Origin: CALCHX01 sp035761165
GTDB taxonomy: Bacteria > Gemmatimonadota > Gemmatimonadetes > Gemmatimonadales > Gemmatimonadaceae
Reading direction: 5' to 3'
Assembly (NCBI GenBank): GCA_035761165.1
Contig: DASTRO010000238.1
Location: forward strand, 24,229 to 88,228
Length of the DNA: 64,000 bases
Each line of letters begins with the position of its first letter. Position 1 is the stretch's first letter. Shown piece after piece: positions 24,293 to 32,363 of this stretch. Position numbers and translations under genes: made by a program. Below the pieces are notes generated by a model. That model was not told the origin of the DNA. It did no database searches and worked only from the letters and a program-made list of their open reading frames with translations.

Positions 24293-25233
24293 GGACGGTT
24301 CAGCGCGGCGAGCTGACGGCGTTCGCGCCGCCCGAGTCGGCGCCGGTATCCGCGACCGGCGCGGGCGCCGCCTGGCTGCGGCTGCTGCGCCCGCGCCAGT
24401 GGGTGAAGAACGCCTTCGTCCTCGCCCCCCTGCTCTTCTCCGGGCGCGCCATCGACCTCGAGGCCCCGCTGCACGCCGCGGCGGCCTTCGTGCTCTTCTG
24501 CCTACTGGCGAGCGGCATCTACTGCGTGAACGACGCGCTCGACGCCGACGCCGACCGCGTGCACCCGGTGAAGCGGCATCGCCCGGTGGCCGCCGGGTCG
24601 ATCACGCGCCGCGCGGCCCTGCTCGTCGGCGGCGCGCTGGCGCTCTCGGCGCTGCTCCTCGCCCTGCCGTTGGGGCTGGACCTGGCGGGGGTGCTGCTGG
24701 CCTACTGCCTCCTCAATGCCGCCTACGCGCGCTGGCTGAAGCGGATGGTGCTGCTCGACGTCTTCGGGCTCGCGGCGTTCTTCGTGCTCCGCCTGCTCGC
24801 CGGCTCGGCCGCGGTGGACGTGCACCCCTCGGTGTGGCTGCTGCTCTGCGGCGGGCTGCTCGCCCTCTTCCTCGGCTTCGCCAAGCGGCGGCACGAGCTC
24901 CTCCTGCTCGGTGCGGACTCGCGGCACCACCGCGCCGTGCTCGCGCACTACGACGCGCCCTTCCTCGACCAGGTGTCGGTGGTGCTCATCGCCGTCACGC
25001 TGGTGTCGTACATCATGTACACGCTCACCTCCGCCACCGCGGCCAAGGTGGGCTCGGAGACGTTGAGCTACAGCACGGCGTTCGTGCTCTACGGCGTGCT
25101 GCGCTACCTCTACCTCTCGCAGCATCGTCGCGGCGGCGACGCGGCCGAGGCGCTCCTCACCGACCGTGGCCTGCTCGCCTCGGCCGTGGCCTGGCTCCTC
25201 TACTGTGGCTGGGCCATCTACCGTCCCTTCTGA
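24289..25233 (+). CDS. UbiA prenyltransferase, decaprenyl-phosphate phosphoribosyltransferase-like
   Basis: About 314 aa and nine or so helices. It starts LRPRQWVKNAFVLAPLLFSG and has N81-D82-x2-D85-x3-D89 followed by HPVKRHRPVAAG. That is the form of the first aspartate motif in DPPR synthases (Rv3806c type), which move phosphoribose from PRPP to polyprenyl phosphate. The second motif region (AKRRHELLLLG) also fits. In mycobacteria the product becomes decaprenyl-phosphoryl-arabinose. The GTG start overlaps the epimerase by 4 nt. Confidence 0.85.
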   Translation: MRTVQRGELTAFAPPESAPVSATGAGAAWLRLLRPRQWVKNAFVLAPLLFSGRAIDLEAPLHAAAAFVLFCLLASGIYCVNDALDADADRVHPVKRHRPVAAGSITRRAALLVGGALALSALLLALPLGLDLAGVLLAYCLLNAAYARWLKRMVLLDVFGLAAFFVLRLLAGSAAVDVHPSVWLLLCGGLLALFLGFAKRRHELLLLGADSRHHRAVLAHYDAPFLDQVSVVLIAVTLVSYIMYTLTSATAAKVGSETLSYSTAFVLYGVLRYLYLSQHRRGGDAAEALLTDRGLLASAVAWLLYCGWAIYRPF

Positions 25234-27328
25234 GCACGGCCTCGCGCCCCTCACGCCGGCGTACGACCGCGCGCCGGCGCGCGAGACGGCGCCCGGCGGC
25301 ATCGGTCGCGCGCTCGCCTGGCTGGCGCTCGCCCTCGTCGGGGAGATCGCCCGGCTGCAGCTCGTGCGGGCGGGGAACCTGGTCGGCTATCAGCATTATC
25401 CGGCGCCCGGCGACATGTGGCGTGCGACGCCGTGGGCGTGCATCGCCGTCGCCGTGCAGGGCGCGCTGGCCGCCTGGGGCCTCGCGCGCGTCTGGCCGCG
25501 ACTGCGGGCGTGGCTCCTGCCCACGTACGGCCGCGGGCGCCTTGCCGGCATCGCGGCGCTCTTCGTCCTCTCCAGCGCCGCGCTGTCGCGCGAGCCGATG
25601 GCCTTCGCTATCGAGCTGGTGGTCGCCTCGCTCCTGCAGGCGATCGCCCTCGCCACCATCGTCCTCGCCGCCGCGGCCGTGCCAGCGGGCGTGCTCGGCA
25701 CGATCGGCGCCCGCCTGCGCGGGCTGCTGCCGGAGCGGGAGGCCGATGCACCGGCCACGCTCGACCGCTTCGCCGTCGCCGCTGCCGCGTGGGTGGCGCT
25801 CGTCTGCGCGCTGCTCGCGGTGCTCGCGTACCAGCGGCACCCGCACGTGCCGGACGAGGTCTCGTACATCTACCAGGCCCGCTACTTCGCGCACGGCATG
25901 CTCACCATGCCGGCCCCGCCGTCGCGCGCCGCGTTCGACCTCGACCTGATGACGTACGAGCCGTCGCGCTGGTACTCCCCGGTGCCCCCGGGCTGGCCCG
26001 CGGTGCTCGCCCTGGGCTACCGCCTCGGCGTGCCCTGGCTGGTGAACCCGCTGCTGAACGGCGCCAACGTGCTGCTGGCGTACCTCCTCGTGGGTGGCGT
26101 GTACGGCCGGCGTACGGCGCGGTGGAGCGTGCTGCTGCTCCCCACCTCCCCGTGGTTCCTGTTCATGGGGATGAACGTCATGACGCACACGCTCGCCCTC
26201 TTCGCCGCGCTCGTCGCGGCGGTGTCGGTGGCGCGCATGCGGCGCACCGGCCGGCTGCGCTGGGGCGTGGTCGGCGGCACCGCGATCGGCCTCGTGAGCG
26301 TCATCCGGCCGCTGGAGGGGCTGGCCGTCGCCATCGTGCTCGGCCTCTGGACGCTCTGGCGCCGTGCACCGCACCGCCGCGTCGCGATCGCGCAGCTCTC
26401 GGCGCTGGCGCTCGCGAGCATGGCGGCGGGCGCGGTGGTGCTGCCGTACAACCGGGCGATCAGCGGGAGCGCCACCACCTTCCCGCTCATGGCCTACACC
26501 GACGCCATGTACGGCAAGGGCGTCAACGCGCTCGGCTTCGGCCCCGACAAGGGGATGCACTGGCCCGGGCTCGATCCCTTCCCCGGCCACGGGCTCCGCG
26601 ACGTCGTCGTCAACGCGGCGCTCAACACCTTCCAGGTGAACGTGGAGCTCCTCGGCTGGAGCACCGGGGCGCTCCTCGTGATCGCGCTGCTCCTCGGCTC
26701 CGGACGCATGCGCCGCGAGGACTGGGCGATGCTCGCGGCCATCGGCGTCGTCGTCGGGCTGCACAGCGTGTACTGGTTCAGTGGCGGCCCGGACTTCGGC
26801 GCGCGCTACTGGTACCTGATCATCGTGCCCGGCATCGCACTGGCGGCGCGCGGGATCGAGACGCTGGAGGCGAGTGCGGCGCGCGAGCCGGGCCCGCACC
26901 GGGACGCGCGCGTCACGCTGGGCGCGGCGGTGCTCTGCGCGATGGCGGTGATCGCCTTCGTGCCCTGGCGCGCGGTGGACAAGTACCACCACTATCGCGG
27001 CATGGAGCCCGGCGTCGAGCGGCTGGCGCGCGAGCATCGCTTCGGCCGCAGCCTGGTGCTCGTGCGCGGCAACCGCCACCCGGACTACGCGTCGGCGGCG
27101 ACGTACAACCCGCTCGACCTGCATGCGCCGCAGCCCGTCTATGCCTGGGACCGCGACCCGGCCACGCGGGCCGAGGTGCTGCGCGCGTACGCGGATCGCC
27201 CGGTCTGGATCGTCGCCGGGCCGACGGTGACGGGCCACGGCTTCCAGGTCGTCGCCGGCCCACTCACGGCGCGCGAGGCGCTGGCCTGGCGTGCACCGAC
27301 CCCGACGCCGCGGCGTGGCGGCGAGTGA
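25205..27328 (+). CDS. GT-C membrane glycosyltransferase-like protein
   Basis: About 700 aa. Many hydrophobic helices, with the loop motif HVPDEVSYIYQARYF (an acidic D-E pair as in the first loop of GT39/GT83 enzymes) and YEPSRWYSPVPPGWPAVLALGY. A soluble C-terminal part of about 120 aa follows. GT-C enzymes use polyprenyl-phosphate sugars on the outer face of the membrane. Neighbouring UbiA and SDR genes could make such a donor. The start is uncertain: ATG 25166 or GTG 25205, both inside the UbiA gene. Confidence 0.75.
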   Translation: MAGPSTVPSEHGLAPLTPAYDRAPARETAPGGIGRALAWLALALVGEIARLQLVRAGNLVGYQHYPAPGDMWRATPWACIAVAVQGALAAWGLARVWPRLRAWLLPTYGRGRLAGIAALFVLSSAALSREPMAFAIELVVASLLQAIALATIVLAAAAVPAGVLGTIGARLRGLLPEREADAPATLDRFAVAAAAWVALVCALLAVLAYQRHPHVPDEVSYIYQARYFAHGMLTMPAPPSRAAFDLDLMTYEPSRWYSPVPPGWPAVLALGYRLGVPWLVNPLLNGANVLLAYLLVGGVYGRRTARWSVLLLPTSPWFLFMGMNVMTHTLALFAALVAAVSVARMRRTGRLRWGVVGGTAIGLVSVIRPLEGLAVAIVLGLWTLWRRAPHRRVAIAQLSALALASMAAGAVVLPYNRAISGSATTFPLMAYTDAMYGKGVNALGFGPDKGMHWPGLDPFPGHGLRDVVVNAALNTFQVNVELLGWSTGALLVIALLLGSGRMRREDWAMLAAIGVVVGLHSVYWFSGGPDFGARYWYLIIVPGIALAARGIETLEASAAREPGPHRDARVTLGAAVLCAMAVIAFVPWRAVDKYHHYRGMEPGVERLAREHRFGRSLVLVRGNRHPDYASAATYNPLDLHAPQPVYAWDRDPATRAEVLRAYADRPVWIVAGPTVTGHGFQVVAGPLTAREALAWRAPTPTPRRGGE

Positions 27329-28292
27329 CGCCCACGCCGCCTACCGCGGCGTCACGGTCGCGGTCCTCGGCGCTTCGGGCTTCATCGGGCGGTGGGTGGC
27401 GCGCGCCCTGGCCGAGCACGGGGCGACGCTGGCGCTCGTCGCGCGCGACGCCGCCTCGCTGTCGGAGCGGCGCGCGGGGCTCGGCGCGAGCACCTCCGTG
27501 ATCGAGGCCGACCTCGCGCGCGAGGGCACGGCGTGCGAGATCGTCGAGGCCACGCGGCCGGCCGTCGTCTTCAACCTCGCCGGGTACGGCGTGGACCCTG
27601 GCGAGCGCGACGAGCACGCGGCGCGGACGATCAACACCGAGCTCCCGCGTCGGATCGTCCAGGCGCTGGCGGCACGGCGGGACGACGCATGGTGTGGCCA
27701 GCGGCTGGTGCACGTGGGCTCAGCGCTGGAGTACGGCGACGCCGGCGGCGACCTCGCCGAGGGGTCGCCGCCGCGCCCGACCACGCTTTACGGGCGGTCG
27801 AAGCTCGCCGGCACGCTCGCGGTGTCGCGCGGCTGCGCCGAGCTGGGCGTGCGCGGCGTGACGGCGCGCCTCTTCACGGTGTACGGTGCCGGCGAGCACG
27901 CGGGGCGCCTGCTCCCGACGCTGCTCGACGCGGTACGACACGACGATCCGATCCCGCTGACGGCAGGGTTACAGCAGCGCGACTTCACCTACGTGGAGGA
28001 CGTGGCGGAGGGCCTGCTGCGCCTCGGCTCCGCCACGGCCGCGCGACCCGGCGAGGTCGTCAACCTGGCCACCGGGCGCCTGACCGAGGTGCGGCGGTTC
28101 GCCGCCGAGTGCGCGCTGGCGCTGGGCCTCGACCCGGCGCGGCTGGTGTTCGGGGCACTGCCCACACGCGCCGAGGAGATGCGGCACGAGCCGGTGTCGG
28201 TGGCACGACTGCGCGAGCTGGTGGGCTGGGTGCCACCGACGACGGTGCCCGACGGCATCCGCCGCACCATCGCTCGCGCCGCCGAGCCCTGA
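27315..28292 (+). CDS. NAD-dependent epimerase/dehydratase
   Basis: About 325 aa. The nucleotide-binding GASGFIGRWVA is near residue 20. The active-site serine strand is HVGSALEYG and the Y-x3-K lies in TTLYGRSKLAG. ARLFTVYGAGEHAGRLLP and RDFTYVEDVAEGLL are usual for sugar SDR enzymes. The GTG at 27315 overlaps the GT-C stop. It ends the rightward operon and lies tail to tail with the CDP-sugar operon, only 5 nt away. Substrate unknown. Confidence 0.8.
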   Translation: MAASDAHAAYRGVTVAVLGASGFIGRWVARALAEHGATLALVARDAASLSERRAGLGASTSVIEADLAREGTACEIVEATRPAVVFNLAGYGVDPGERDEHAARTINTELPRRIVQALAARRDDAWCGQRLVHVGSALEYGDAGGDLAEGSPPRPTTLYGRSKLAGTLAVSRGCAELGVRGVTARLFTVYGAGEHAGRLLPTLLDAVRHDDPIPLTAGLQQRDFTYVEDVAEGLLRLGSATAARPGEVVNLATGRLTEVRRFAAECALALGLDPARLVFGALPTRAEEMRHEPVSVARLRELVGWVPPTTVPDGIRRTIARAAEP

Positions 28293-28297
28293 CGCCG

Positions 28298-29332
28298 TCA
28301 GCCCATCCGGGCCGCCACCGTCGCGGCGCGCTCGGCAGCGGCGCGCTCGGCAGCGTCGCGGGCGAGTCGCTCGCGATACCACGCGATCGTCGCCAGCAGC
28401 CCCTCGTCCAGCGAGTACGCGGGCCGCCAGCCGAGCATCCGCCGTGCCTTCGTGCAGTCGAGGTACTGCCGGGGGATCTCGTGCGTCGCCTCGTTCAGGA
28501 TGCGGGGCCGCAGCTCGGGGCGTCCCGTCAGCTGGAGGATGCGCTCCACCAGCTCGATGACGGACAGCGGCGTCTCGGTGCCGAAGTTGAACGCCTGCCC
28601 CACGAAACGCTCGTCCGGCAGCCGCTCGGCCAGCTGCAGATACGCCTCCACCGCGTCCTGCACGTAGAAGTAGTCGCGCACGAAGGTGCCGTCGCTGCGG
28701 ATGACCGGTGCCTCGCCGAGCAGGACGGAGCGGATCGTGCCTGGGATCAGGCGATTGAAGTTCAGGTCCCCGCCGCCGAAGAGATTCCCGCAGCGCGTGA
28801 CGGCGACGGGCAGCCGATACGTGTGGAAGTACGAGAAGGCGATGAGGTCGGTGCAGCTCTTCGACACGTCGTACGGGAAGCGGCCCTGCAGCGGCAGTTC
28901 CTCGGTGTACGGGAGCGCGTCGTGGCTGCCGTACGCCTTGTCGCTGGACGCGACCACCACGCGCGTCACGAGACGGCTGCACGCCCGGCACGCCTCGAGC
29001 AGGTTCCAGCTGCCACGGATGTTCGCCTCGAAGGTGGAGAGCGCCGAGCGCGCCGCCGTGCCGACGATGGTCTGCGCGCCGAGGTGGAAGACCGTGTCGA
29101 TCTCGTACTCGTTGATGGCGCGGAGGAGGAGCGCGTGGTCCTCCAGCTCACCGCGCACGGTGCGCACGCGCGCCAGCAGCTCCCCTTCCATCAGCCGGCT
29201 CTCCGGCACCCAATCGCGCACCAGGCAGGTGACCCGCGCACCGCGTCGCACCAGCTCCTCCACGAGCCAGGAGCCGAGCAGCCCCGAGGCGCCGGTGACG
29301 AAGACCGGGCGCTCGCGCCAGAAGGCGGTCAC
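28298..29332 (-). CDS. CDP-glucose 4,6-dehydratase-like SDR
   Basis: About 344 aa. It opens FWRERPVFVTGASGLLGSWL and has FHLGAQTIVGTA, close to the FWxGKxVxVTGxxGFKGSWL and HLAAQ motifs of RfbG. The Y-x3-K is in FPYDVSKSCTDL. The gene directly upstream is a glucose-1-phosphate cytidylyltransferase, and the GTG start overlaps its stop by 4 nt, so CDP-glucose is the likely substrate. The product would be CDP-4-keto-6-deoxyglucose. The C-terminal AAERAAAERAA repeat is low complexity. Confidence 0.8.
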   Translation of the reverse strand: MTAFWRERPVFVTGASGLLGSWLVEELVRRGARVTCLVRDWVPESRLMEGELLARVRTVRGELEDHALLLRAINEYEIDTVFHLGAQTIVGTAARSALSTFEANIRGSWNLLEACRACSRLVTRVVVASSDKAYGSHDALPYTEELPLQGRFPYDVSKSCTDLIAFSYFHTYRLPVAVTRCGNLFGGGDLNFNRLIPGTIRSVLLGEAPVIRSDGTFVRDYFYVQDAVEAYLQLAERLPDERFVGQAFNFGTETPLSVIELVERILQLTGRPELRPRILNEATHEIPRQYLDCTKARRMLGWRPAYSLDEGLLATIAWYRERLARDAAERAAAERAATVAARMG

Positions 29333-30102
29333 GTCCACGTCTTCCACGGCGCCTTCCCGCTGAGCCACAGCGACTCGAGCAACTCCTTCTCCCGCAGCGT
29401 GTCCATCGGCTGCCAGAAGCCCTCGTGGCGGAAGGCCATCAGCTGGCCGTCCGCCGCGAGGCGCTCGAGCGGCTCGCGCTCCAGGATCGTCTCGTCGTCG
29501 GCCAGGTACTCGAAGACACCGGGCTCGAAGACGAAGAAGCCGCCGTTGATCCACCCTTCCCCCGCCTGTGGCTTCTCGGAGAAGGTGGCCACCGCATCCT
29601 CCGTCAGCACCAGCCCGCCGAAGCGCGCCGGCGGCCGGACCGCGGTCACCGTGGCCAGCCGTCCATGCCGCCGGTGGAACGCCATCAGAGCGCGGATGTC
29701 GACACTCGCCAGCCCGTCGCCGTAGGTGGCCATGAAGGTGGCGTCGCCGAGCCACGGCCGCAGCCGGCGAATGCGGCCGCCCGTCATCGTCTCCGTCCCG
29801 GTGTCGACCAGGCCCACCTTCCAGTCGATCCGGCTGCCATTGAGCACGCTGAGCTGCCCGTCGCGCAGGTCGATGGTGAAGTCGGCGCTGTGGATGAAGG
29901 CGTTGCGGAAGTACTCCTTGATGCACTCGCCCTTGTAGCCGCAGGCGACGAGGAAGTCGCTGAAGCCGTGGGCGGCGTAGATGCTCATGATGTGCCAGAT
30001 CATCGGCTTGCCGCCGATCTCGACCATCGGCTTCGGGCGGACCGACGTCTCTTCGGCGAGCCGGGTTCCACGCCCGCCGGCGAGGATGACGACCTGGGTC
30101 AC
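29329..30102 (-). CDS. rfbF: Glucose-1-phosphate cytidylyltransferase
   Basis: About 257 aa, the usual length. The nucleotidyltransferase signature LAGGRGTRLAEETSVRPKPM is at the N-terminus. VACGYKGECIKEYF, TYGDGLASVDI and EGWINGGFFVFEPGVF follow, all highly typical of RfbF. It makes CDP-glucose from CTP and glucose-1-phosphate. The GTG at 30102 overlaps the upstream methyltransferase stop by 4 nt. It is the second gene after that methyltransferase and GT2 gene in a four-gene leftward operon. Confidence 0.92.
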   Translation of the reverse strand: MTQVVILAGGRGTRLAEETSVRPKPMVEIGGKPMIWHIMSIYAAHGFSDFLVACGYKGECIKEYFRNAFIHSADFTIDLRDGQLSVLNGSRIDWKVGLVDTGTETMTGGRIRRLRPWLGDATFMATYGDGLASVDIRALMAFHRRHGRLATVTAVRPPARFGGLVLTEDAVATFSEKPQAGEGWINGGFFVFEPGVFEYLADDETILEREPLERLAADGQLMAFRHEGFWQPMDTLREKELLESLWLSGKAPWKTWT

Positions 30103-31373
30103 ACGGTCCTCGGGAACGGGATGGGGAGGATGAACCGCCCGCCCCGCTCGGCGTACGTGCGCTGCTGGCGCACGATCTCCTCGGCGAAGTTCCAGGCGAG
30201 GATCAGCACGGCGTCGGGCTGCTCCTCCAGGAGCGCCGACGGCGGGCGCACCGGCAGGTGCATCCCCGGCGTGTAGCGGCCGATCTTGAGCGGGCTCTTG
30301 TCCACCGTGTAGGGCAGCAGGTCGGTGCCGATCTCGCAGTAGTTGAGGAGCGTGTTCCCCTTGGCCGGCGCGCCGTAGCCGGCGAGCGTCCGTCCCGCCT
30401 GCACGTGCGCGCGCAGCAGCGCGTGCAGGGCCTCGCGGTTCGCCTCCACGTCGGCCGCGAAGCGGACGAGCCGCGGGAGGCTCGCGAGCCCCAGCAGCTG
30501 CTCCTCGGCGATCATCGCCAGTGCGACGGGCGCGTGCACGGGGTGTCGCTCGCTGCGACCCGCGTAGATGCGGATCGAGCCCCCGTGCACCGGCACGCGC
30601 TCCACGCCCACCAGCGACAGCCCGGCGCCGTCGCACAGCCACCGCAGCGCGCTCACCGAGAAGTAGCAGAGGTGCTCGTGGTAGATGGTGTCGTACTCCA
30701 GGCGCTCGACCATGTCGCGCAGGTAGGGCACCTCCAGCACCACCAGCCCGTCGTCGGCGAGCAGGTCACGGCAGCCGCGAAGGAAGCCGCGCGCGTCGTC
30801 CACGTGCGCCAGCACGTTGTTGCCGATCACCGCTCGCGCCGGGCCGTGCGCGGTCCGCAGCTCCGGGGCGAGCGCTTGCTCGAAGAAGCGGTCCACCGTC
30901 TCGACGCCGCGAGCACGGGCGATCGCGGCGATGTTGGCGGCCGGCTCCACGCCGAGCGTGCGGACGCCGTGTGCCTGGAAGCAGTCGAGCAGGCTGCCGT
31001 CGTTGCTGGCGACCTCCACCACCAGATCCCCGGCTCCGAGGCCGAGCCGCGTCACGACGGTGCGCGCGTAGGCGGCGTTGTGGGCGGCGATCGTGTCCGA
31101 GGTGCCGGTCACGTAGATGTAGTCGCGGAACAGCACCTCGGGATCGACGACGTCGAGGAGCTGCACGAGCGCGCATCGCTCGCAGAGATAGACGTCGAGC
31201 GGATAGCGCGCCTCGGTGGCGAACTCGCTCGGCCGCCGGGGGAAGGCGTTCGCCAGCGGCTGCGCGCCGAGGGAGAGGAAGCGCCGCAGCTCGGCGCTGC
31301 CGCAGCCGCGGCAGTCGTCGCGTCGGCGGTGCGTGGGATGGAGGGCGGGCTCGGCCAGCGCGCTGGGCGACAC
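30099..31373 (-). CDS. SAM-dependent sugar methyltransferase (Methyltransf_13/23/14 layout)
   Basis: About 424 aa. A zinc-type N-terminal motif (CRGCGSAELRRFLSLGAQPLANAF, with the second cysteine pair in CERCALVQL) is followed by the SAM site (VVEVASNDGSLLDCF). A C-terminal domain has TLAGYGAPAKGNTLLNY. This three-part layout is that of NDP-hexose C-methyltransferases such as TylCIII and of similar proteins in O-antigen clusters. Next to RfbF and the dehydratase it probably methylates a CDP-4-keto-6-deoxy sugar. The GTG at 31373 is chosen. Confidence 0.85.
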   Translation of the reverse strand: MSPSALAEPALHPTHRRRDDCRGCGSAELRRFLSLGAQPLANAFPRRPSEFATEARYPLDVYLCERCALVQLLDVVDPEVLFRDYIYVTGTSDTIAAHNAAYARTVVTRLGLGAGDLVVEVASNDGSLLDCFQAHGVRTLGVEPAANIAAIARARGVETVDRFFEQALAPELRTAHGPARAVIGNNVLAHVDDARGFLRGCRDLLADDGLVVLEVPYLRDMVERLEYDTIYHEHLCYFSVSALRWLCDGAGLSLVGVERVPVHGGSIRIYAGRSERHPVHAPVALAMIAEEQLLGLASLPRLVRFAADVEANREALHALLRAHVQAGRTLAGYGAPAKGNTLLNYCEIGTDLLPYTVDKSPLKIGRYTPGMHLPVRPPSALLEEQPDAVLILAWNFAEEIVRQQRTYAERGGRFILPIPFPRTV

Positions 31374-31395
31374 GATGACGGGATCGGGGTGGGAC

Positions 31396-32196
31396 TCAGC
31401 CCTGCGCCTGCGGCACCGCCGGCGCGGCGATGCCCACCTCGCGTCGCCACGCCCGCACGCTCGGCGAGAAGCGATAGACCAGCAGCCCACGCAGGAACTC
31501 CCAGCACGTGCTCGCGCGCACGTGCGACAGCCCGGCGCCCCGCATCCGCGCGAAGACGTTCAGCTCGATCACCCGGATCCCCATGTAGTGAGCCTTGATC
31601 ATGATCTCGGGATCCAGGAACCACTGCTTCGACGTGATCCGCATCGCCGCGAGCACCTCGCGCGACAGGATCTTGGGCACGCCGTTCAGGTCGAGCGAGC
31701 CGAGCGTCGGCCAGAGCAGCCAGACGAGGGCGTTGTAGCTGATCGAGACCACCTTGCGACGCAGCCCGTCCATCCGGAAGCGACGCCGCACCTTGGCCAG
31801 GTAGCGGCCGTCCGTGCTCGCGACGACCTCGTAGAGGCGCACCACGTCCTCGGCGTCCACCTGGCCGTCGGCCGGGATCCAGCCGATCCAGCGCGCCGTG
31901 CAGAGCGGGAAGCCGCTCGTCACGCCGTTGCCGTAGCCCTCGTTCACCGGGACGCGACACGGCACCACGCCCGGCAGCTCGCGGGCGAGGGCGGCGATGA
32001 TCTCGCCCGTGCGGTCGTGGGAGCCGTTGTCCACGACCACCAGCTGCAGCCGGTGCCCCGCCTGCTCGAACGCGTGCACGAGGCGGCGCACCGTGAAGGC
32101 GACGATTGCCTCCTCATCGTACGCCGGCATGACGATCGAGAGATCCGGCGGCCGCTCGCGGTCGCCGTCGCTGGCCTGCTCACGGAACCCCGTCAT
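31396..32196 (-). CDS. GT2 glycosyltransferase (dolichol-phosphate mannosyltransferase-like)
   Basis: 266 aa, GT-A domain only. It has SIVMPAYDEEAIV near residue 20, VVVDNGSHDRTG, and PADGQVDAEDVVR as the metal-binding loop. No clear C-terminal membrane helices are present. It is the first gene of the leftward CDP-sugar operon, 22 nt ahead of the methyltransferase, and could transfer the sugar made by it. The divergent GT-C gene starts about 170 nt away, so both promoters lie between 32197 and 32363. Confidence 0.85.
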   Translation of the reverse strand: MTGFREQASDGDRERPPDLSIVMPAYDEEAIVAFTVRRLVHAFEQAGHRLQLVVVDNGSHDRTGEIIAALARELPGVVPCRVPVNEGYGNGVTSGFPLCTARWIGWIPADGQVDAEDVVRLYEVVASTDGRYLAKVRRRFRMDGLRRKVVSISYNALVWLLWPTLGSLDLNGVPKILSREVLAAMRITSKQWFLDPEIMIKAHYMGIRVIELNVFARMRGAGLSHVRASTCWEFLRGLLVYRFSPSVRAWRREVGIAAPAVPQAQG

Positions 32197-32363
32197 GCGG
32201 CGCGCCCCTCCCGACCAGAGTCACGGCCACGAGCTTTCGCCCTCGCCATTCTATGGCCGGCGCGCCGGCGCGCAATACGATTTCGACGTCGGATGCGCCC
32301 CGGACGCGCTGCGGATGCGGCAACGGATCGGCTTGCTTGCCTTCCACGCGCTCACACCGTCAT

